From NCBI RefSeq assembly GCF_002116905.1, contig NZ_CP015118.1:3534001-3598000 (forward strand): 64,000 bases of DNA, read 5' to 3'. The notes beneath the pieces are model-generated. The model had not been told where the DNA came from and did not search any database. It was given only the letters and a program-made list of their open reading frames with translations. This document shows, in pieces, positions 60,071 to 64,000 of the stretch. How positions within the stretch are numbered: position 1 is the stretch's first letter; each line of letters begins with the position of its first letter. The translations under genes were made by a program, and so were the position numbers. The stretch is from Piscinibacter gummiphilus. GTDB lineage: Bacteria > Pseudomonadota > Gammaproteobacteria > Burkholderiales > Burkholderiaceae_C.

Positions 60071-60468
60071 CCAACCCTCGCGGGCATCCGGCCTACAATC
60101 GCCGCATGCCCGCCACCCTCGCCCTCCTCGACACCTCCGCCCCCGCGGCAGGCCGTGCCGTGGTGGCGACCGGTCCCCTCCCCCGCACCACGCGTCCCCC
60201 GCGGCGCCAGGGCCTGGCCGCACATCCCTAGGCCCGGCCCCTCCGGTTCACCACCGCAGGCCGCCGGGCTCTCACTGCACGACCGGAACGGTCAGGTGAG
60301 ACACCTCCTCCCTCGGGCGCACTCGCGCACCGGCTCCCACCCCGCCCTCTCCGGTCGACACCCCATGTCGCCGGAATCGGCCGCGCCTGCCCTCGTGGGC
60401 TCGCGGCCGGCGCCGGCCATCGCTTTCCGCCGGTGCATCGCACCGTGCGGGCAACCGGAGTGCAGGGA
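60071..60468. other. 398-base gap between mltD and the stress protein
   Basis: It contains a -10-like TACAAT at 60094 followed by the short ORF at 60106. Beyond 60231 I see only GC-rich, repetitive-looking non-coding sequence and no RNA gene. Confidence 0.5.
60106..60231 (+). CDS. possible leaderless 41-residue ORF
   Basis: It begins ATGCCC seven bases after a TACAAT box, so the transcript would start at the ATG. It reads MPATLALLDTSAPAAGRAVV and ends in a Pro/Arg-rich tail. The layout resembles other leaderless starts in this window, but no -35 box or family is recognised. It may be a remnant of a longer gene. Confidence 0.3.
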   Translation: MPATLALLDTSAPAAGRAVVATGPLPRTTRPPRRQGLAAHP

Positions 60469-61302
60469 ATGCGCAAACTTCTTCGAACGATCGCGGTGCT
60501 GGCCGAAGGCACCGCCGGCAGCGCCATCCGCCGTGCGGCGCGGCTCGCGACGCGTGACGACGCGGCCATCGTGCTGGTGTCCGTGGGCGACGGTTCGTCC
60601 CCCGTCGCGCTGGCCGACGTGCTCGTGCAGGCCGACTGGCTTCGCACGCAACACGGCCTGACCCGCGTGCTCGTGTGCGCGGTCGCCGTGGACGACCTCG
60701 CCGCGGCCAATGCCGCCTGGGACCTGCTGGTGATGGACGGCCTGCCGCCCGGCCTGCGGGCCTGGTTCGGCACGCCCGCCGAGGTGCTCCGCACCTGTGT
60801 CTGTCCCGTGCTGCTGTCGACTCGCCGCGGCGGCGTGCGCTACACGCGCGCGCTCGCGCCGGTGGGCCTCGAAAGCCACATCGCCCCCATCGCCGAAGCG
60901 GCGACGGGCCTCACCGGCGCGGCCGAAGTGCACGCGCTGCACGTGATGCAGACGAGCGAGGAGCAGTTGATGCAGGCGCTCGGGGTGCCGCAGCACATCG
61001 TCGCCCGCCACTGGCGCGACCGCGTCGAGGCCACGCGCCGCCGGCTCGAGGCCCGCTTCCCCGACGACGGACCGAGCCGCCCGGCCCGGCTGCACGTGCG
61101 CCCGAGTGGCGCCATGGCCGCCCACCTCGTCTCGGCCACCCGCACCTTCGGCGTCGACCTCGTCGCGCTTCGGGCCTGGCGCTCTCGCCTCCCCGTGGGG
61201 CGGCTGCACCTGGGCGTGGCGCGCCGCCTGATGGCCGAGGCCGGCTGCGACGTGCTCGTCGTCCCGCCGCCCGCACATCCGCCCTGGCCGCGGGAGGGCT
61301 GA
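60469..61302 (+). CDS. tandem universal stress protein (UspA family)
   Basis: 277 residues with two Usp-like halves. The first (LLRTIAVLAEGTAGSAIRRAARLA) is degenerate. The second (YTRALAPVGLESHIAPIAEAATGL, then EVHALHVMQTSEEQL and HLGVARRLMAEAGCDVLVVPPP) keeps the fold but lacks the clear ATP-binding G-2x-G-9x-GS motif. Tandem Usp proteins act in stress survival; the role here is unknown. Confidence 0.72.
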   Translation: MRKLLRTIAVLAEGTAGSAIRRAARLATRDDAAIVLVSVGDGSSPVALADVLVQADWLRTQHGLTRVLVCAVAVDDLAAANAAWDLLVMDGLPPGLRAWFGTPAEVLRTCVCPVLLSTRRGGVRYTRALAPVGLESHIAPIAEAATGLTGAAEVHALHVMQTSEEQLMQALGVPQHIVARHWRDRVEATRRRLEARFPDDGPSRPARLHVRPSGAMAAHLVSATRTFGVDLVALRAWRSRLPVGRLHLGVARRLMAEAGCDVLVVPPPAHPPWPREG

Positions 61303-61307
61303 GGACC

Positions 61308-61877
61308 ATGCGCATCGACGTCCGGCTGCCCCCGGGACAGATCGAGCTCGACCTCGCCGCGCTCGCGCGGCGCCTGCCCACGCTGCCCGGCCCGCTGAGG
61401 GCCTGGCGGCCGGCGGACCCGTCGACCGCAACCCTCCTCTGGCGGTCGGCCCCGTCGGGGGTGTACGTCTACGTCGTTCCGGCGGACCGGCCGGGCCTCG
61501 CGGGGTACGTGGCCTTCGCGCGGGTGCCAGCGCCGCAGGGCGAGGTCTTCTCGCCCCACGCGAAGTTCGCCGCGGACCACCAGCGCCTGGGCCTCGCCAC
61601 ACGCATCTACCAGTGGATGCTCGACGGCGGCGCCTGCCTGCTGAGCGGGGCCCGCCAGTCCGAGGCGTCGCATCGGCTGTGGCGGTCGCTTGGACGGAGC
61701 CGGCCGCTCCGATTCGCCCAGGTGACACCACGGGCGCTGCACGACCTCGGCACGGAGGCGCCGGACAACGCCTTCGTCGACCTGGACACGCGCCTGCTGC
61801 TGCTCGGCCGCGGGCGCACGGTCGACAGCGTGGTGCGCCGTCAGTCGCCGGCCGGCAGCGTGTACTCGAACTCGTAG
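61308..61877 (+). CDS. GNAT-like acetyltransferase-fold protein
   Basis: 189 residues, six bases after the stress-protein stop. The middle reads as a weak GNAT: GVYVYVVPADRPGLAGYVAF, then DHQRLGLATRIYQWMLDGGACLLSGARQSEASHRLWRSLG, with the LATRIYxW motif of phage-type N-acetyltransferases. The normal acetyl-CoA-binding R/QxxGxG/A is only partly present. It is on the opposite strand to the DUF3224 gene and overlaps it by 37 bases at the 3' end. Confidence 0.55.
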   Translation: MRIDVRLPPGQIELDLAALARRLPTLPGPLRAWRPADPSTATLLWRSAPSGVYVYVVPADRPGLAGYVAFARVPAPQGEVFSPHAKFAADHQRLGLATRIYQWMLDGGACLLSGARQSEASHRLWRSLGRSRPLRFAQVTPRALHDLGTEAPDNAFVDLDTRLLLLGRGRTVDSVVRRQSPAGSVYSNS

Positions 61878-62245
61878 AAGTGCTGCCCGTCCGCGATGCG
61901 GATGCGCAGGGCGCCGGTGATGCCGGCCAGGTCTCCCGTCCCCGAATCGGGCACCACCGTGATCGAGAGCTGTTGCGCGCCCTTGTCCATGGTGCCCGTG
62001 TGCTGCAGCACGAACGCGCCGGCGCGGCCCGACAAGGCGCCGGTGACGCGCTCGATGGCGACGTAGCCGGCCGAACCCTTGACCGGGGTCATCGCGGTGA
62101 GCATCTGGCCCTCGCCGGTGGCGTCGAGGTCGCCCTCGAAGCGCTTGCGCAGCGACAGGCGGCCAAGGCTCACGCCGTCGCGGGTGTCGGCCTCGCCCTG
62201 CGGGCTCATGTCGACGGTGAACGAACCTCTCGCGATCGTGGCCAT
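61841..62245 (-). CDS. DUF3224 family protein
   Basis: 134 residues, beta-rich: GSFTVDMSPQGEA, RLSLRKRFEGDLDATGEGQML, GSAGYVAIERVTGAL, FVLQHTGTMDKGAQQLSI, then GTGDLAGITGALRI. This matches DUF3224, small beta-barrel proteins of unknown function. There is no signal peptide. Its 3' end overlaps the GNAT-like gene on the other strand. Confidence 0.8.
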   Translation of the reverse strand: MATIARGSFTVDMSPQGEADTRDGVSLGRLSLRKRFEGDLDATGEGQMLTAMTPVKGSAGYVAIERVTGALSGRAGAFVLQHTGTMDKGAQQLSITVVPDSGTGDLAGITGALRIRIADGQHFYEFEYTLPAGD

Positions 62246-62300
62246 GCGGCGTCCTCCTCGGGATGGAACCCCGGAGTATCGCCGCAGGTCTCGGGCCCTG

Positions 62301-63632
62301 TCAGGGTTTCGCGAGGTAGTCGAGGGCCAGCACGGCCAGCGTGCGCGCGCCCATCGGCAGCGCCGCCTCGTCGAAGTCGAACATCGGCGAGTGATTGGCC
62401 GGGGCGGTGGCCGCATCCTTGCCCTTCGGGGCCGCGCCCATGAAGTAGAAGAAGCCCGGCACCACCTTCTGGAACTCGGAGAAGTCCTCCGAACCGCTGA
62501 CCTTCGGGATGACCGCCACCTTGCCGTTCGCGGCCTGCTTCAGCGCGGGCAGAGAAGCCTCGGTCAGCGCGGCCGGGTTCGAGGTCACGGGGTAGGCCGT
62601 GGGGCCGAAGCTCACGTCCGCCTTCGCGCCGGAGGACGCGGCGATGGACTGGGCCGTCGTCACGATGCGCTGTTTCGCCTCCGTGCGCATGGTCTCGTCG
62701 AACGTGCGCAGCGTGCCCTGCATCTCGACGAAATCCGGAATGATGTTGTCGCGGTTGCCGCCGTGGATGGACCCGATCGACAGCACGGCCGGCTCCTTCG
62801 TGATGTTGAGCTGGCGGCTGACGATGCTCTGCAGGCCCACCACGACCTGCGACGCGGCGAAGATCGGGTCCACGCCCGTCCACGGCGACGAGCCGTGCGT
62901 GCCCCGGCCGGACACCTTGATCTGCACGCCGTCCGAGCCCGCCATCAGCGGGCCCGAGCGGTAGCCCACCACGCCCAGCGGGATGTTCGACGTGAGGTGC
63001 AGGCCGAAGATGGCCTGCACGTCCTTCAGCGCGCCCTGGGCCACCATGGCCTTGGCGCCCCAGGCCTCGTCGTCGTGCGCGTGGCCGTCGCCGCTGTCGG
63101 GCTTGCCCTCCTCGGCGGGCTGGAACACGAACTTGATGGTGCCCGGCACCTGCTCGCGCAGGCCGGCCAGCACCTCGGCCACGCCCATCAGGATCGCCAC
63201 GTGGCCGTCGTGGCCGCAGGCGTGCATCACCGGCGTTTCCTTGCCCTGGTACCGCGCCTTCACGGTCGACGCGAACGGGAGCCCGGTGGCCTCGGCCACC
63301 GGCAGCGCGTCCATGTCGGCGCGCAACGCCACCACCTTGCCCGGCAGGCCGCCCCTGAGCGTGCCCACGACGCCTGTGCCGCCCACACCGGTCTGCACGT
63401 CGAGGCCCAGCGCGCGCAGGTGGTCGGCCACGGTCTTCGCGGTGCGCTTCTCCTGGCCCGACAGCTCGGGGTGCGCGTGGATGTCGCGCCGCCACGCGGT
63501 GAGCTTCGGCGTCACCGCGGCGATGCGCTCGTCGAGCGTGGACAGCGTGGCCGGCGCCACCTGGGCCTGCACGTGGCAGACGGACAGCAGCAGGGACACG
63601 GCGGCAGCGGTGTGGCGGAGGGTGGCGTTCAT
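62301..63632 (-). CDS. secreted M20-family amidohydrolase
   Basis: 443 residues with a signal peptide (TAAAVSLLLSVCHVQAQ). The M20 dinuclear metal motifs are VALRADMDALPV, MHACGHDGHVA, FQPAEEG, the GTHGSSPW histidine and VSGSEDFSEF. It resembles hippurate hydrolase or IAA-amino-acid hydrolase-type enzymes (carboxypeptidase Ss1 group), which release amino acids from N-acyl or aryl conjugates. Its periplasmic location distinguishes it from cytosolic relatives. The substrate is unknown. Confidence 0.9.
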   Translation of the reverse strand: MNATLRHTAAAVSLLLSVCHVQAQVAPATLSTLDERIAAVTPKLTAWRRDIHAHPELSGQEKRTAKTVADHLRALGLDVQTGVGGTGVVGTLRGGLPGKVVALRADMDALPVAEATGLPFASTVKARYQGKETPVMHACGHDGHVAILMGVAEVLAGLREQVPGTIKFVFQPAEEGKPDSGDGHAHDDEAWGAKAMVAQGALKDVQAIFGLHLTSNIPLGVVGYRSGPLMAGSDGVQIKVSGRGTHGSSPWTGVDPIFAASQVVVGLQSIVSRQLNITKEPAVLSIGSIHGGNRDNIIPDFVEMQGTLRTFDETMRTEAKQRIVTTAQSIAASSGAKADVSFGPTAYPVTSNPAALTEASLPALKQAANGKVAVIPKVSGSEDFSEFQKVVPGFFYFMGAAPKGKDAATAPANHSPMFDFDEAALPMGARTLAVLALDYLAKP

Positions 63633-63702
63633 CGGGGTCCGGTGGGAGTGGATGGAGTGCGGGTCATCGTAGTGACACCCCGCCCCGGCAGGCAGAGCGA
63701 GA

Positions 63703-64000
63703 ATGGCCAACCACCGAGCCGATCCCGCCACCCGGATGTCCACCCCCACCCTCGCCGCCCACGTCGACGTGATGGTCTGCCCGCACGCGCTGGCCGGCGC
63801 CGCGCTGTCGTTCGTCGACGTGCTGCGCTCGGCCAACACCATCTCGACGCTGCAGCACGGCGACGCCGCGCCCCACATCGGCTGGCGGCTCGTCGACGCG
63901 GCCGGCCGGCCGTTGCGGGGGCTGCCGGCCGAGCTTCGCGGGTATGCCGACGCAGGCCTGCGGAGCGAGCGCCACCCGCGCCGGGCGCTGTTCGTGCCAT
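63703..64000 (+). CDS. GlxA-like AraC-family regulator, N-terminal part (truncated by window edge)
   Basis: At least 99 residues are visible; the gene runs off the window. AAHVDVMVCPHALAGAALSFVDVLRSANTI and the following WRLVDAAGRPLRGLP match the DJ-1/PfpI-like domain at the start of GlxA-type AraC regulators; the helix-turn-helix would be outside the window. The ATG at 63703 or 63736 may be used. It is divergent from the M20 gene, 71 bases away, which suggests it may regulate it. Confidence 0.65.
   Translation, partial: MANHRADPATRMSTPTLAAHVDVMVCPHALAGAALSFVDVLRSANTISTLQHGDAAPHIGWRLVDAAGRPLRGLPAELRGYADAGLRSERHPRRALFVP

Noticed and set aside
1..64000. tRNA, rRNA, CRISPR arrays, transposases, integrases, phage genes
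   Set aside because: I looked for regular repeat-spacer patterns, recombinase motifs and RNA-gene signatures and saw none. A covariance-model scan for small RNAs was not possible.

Overview
The window looks like chromosome from a high-GC betaproteobacterium, most likely order Burkholderiales. This is inferred from base composition, codon use and gene content (prpE, moaA/mobA, mltD, a gloB/methyltransferase pair, RND efflux); no rRNA or other taxonomic marker is present. About 37 kb, more than half the window, is devoted to flagella.

Layout. (1) 1-8.6 kb: surface-glycan or protein-glycosylation genes. They include the end of a SPINDLY/OGT-type (GT41) transferase, a CDP-glucose pyrophosphorylase, an RmlC-like epimerase, a branched-sugar C-methyltransferase, a DegT aminotransferase and a NeuD-type acyltransferase on the plus strand. 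A GT2 enzyme, a serine-acetyltransferase-like protein and an SDR epimerase lie on the minus strand. (2) 8.7-10.8 kb: flagellin and a FliK-like protein. (3) 10.8-14.4 kb: a PAS protein, a LEA14-like lipoprotein, a PL1 pectate lyase and a long sparse spacer. (4) 14.4-45.5 kb: a nearly complete flagellar locus, almost all on the minus strand. Reading down the minus strand it runs fliEFGHIJ, fliDSTKLA-motAB, flgMN and a glucosaminidase, (flgA on plus), flgBCDEFGHIJKL and a LafW-like protein, a TetR regulator, then fliMNPQR-flhBA. (5) 45.4-47.4 kb: an accessory patch with a repeat-flanked promoter, two orphan small proteins and a gene remnant. (6) 47.4-64 kb: ordinary chromosomal genes (prpE, an NlpC/P60 hydrolase, moaA-mobA, an RND pump, rnhA, gloB, mltD, a universal stress protein, an M20 peptidase, and the start of a GlxA-like regulator).

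Interpretation. Several features match the lateral (Flag-2, laf) type of flagellum rather than a primary polar system. These are the fliD-fliS-fliT-fliK-fliL-fliA-motA-motB order, a LafW-like gene after flgL, absence of fliO, FlhF/FlhG and chemotaxis genes, and a short FliM without the usual N-terminal CheY-binding motif. The locus has its own sigma-28/anti-sigma pair (fliA/flgM) and its own stators. No LafK-like sigma-54 activator is seen. Sigma-28-like promoters precede both fliE and fliM, and a TetR repressor sits between two operons, so control may be rewired. FlgJ is split into a rod-cap protein and a separate glucosaminidase encoded about 7 kb away. Many flagellar neighbours overlap by the ATGA arrangement, which suggests translational coupling.
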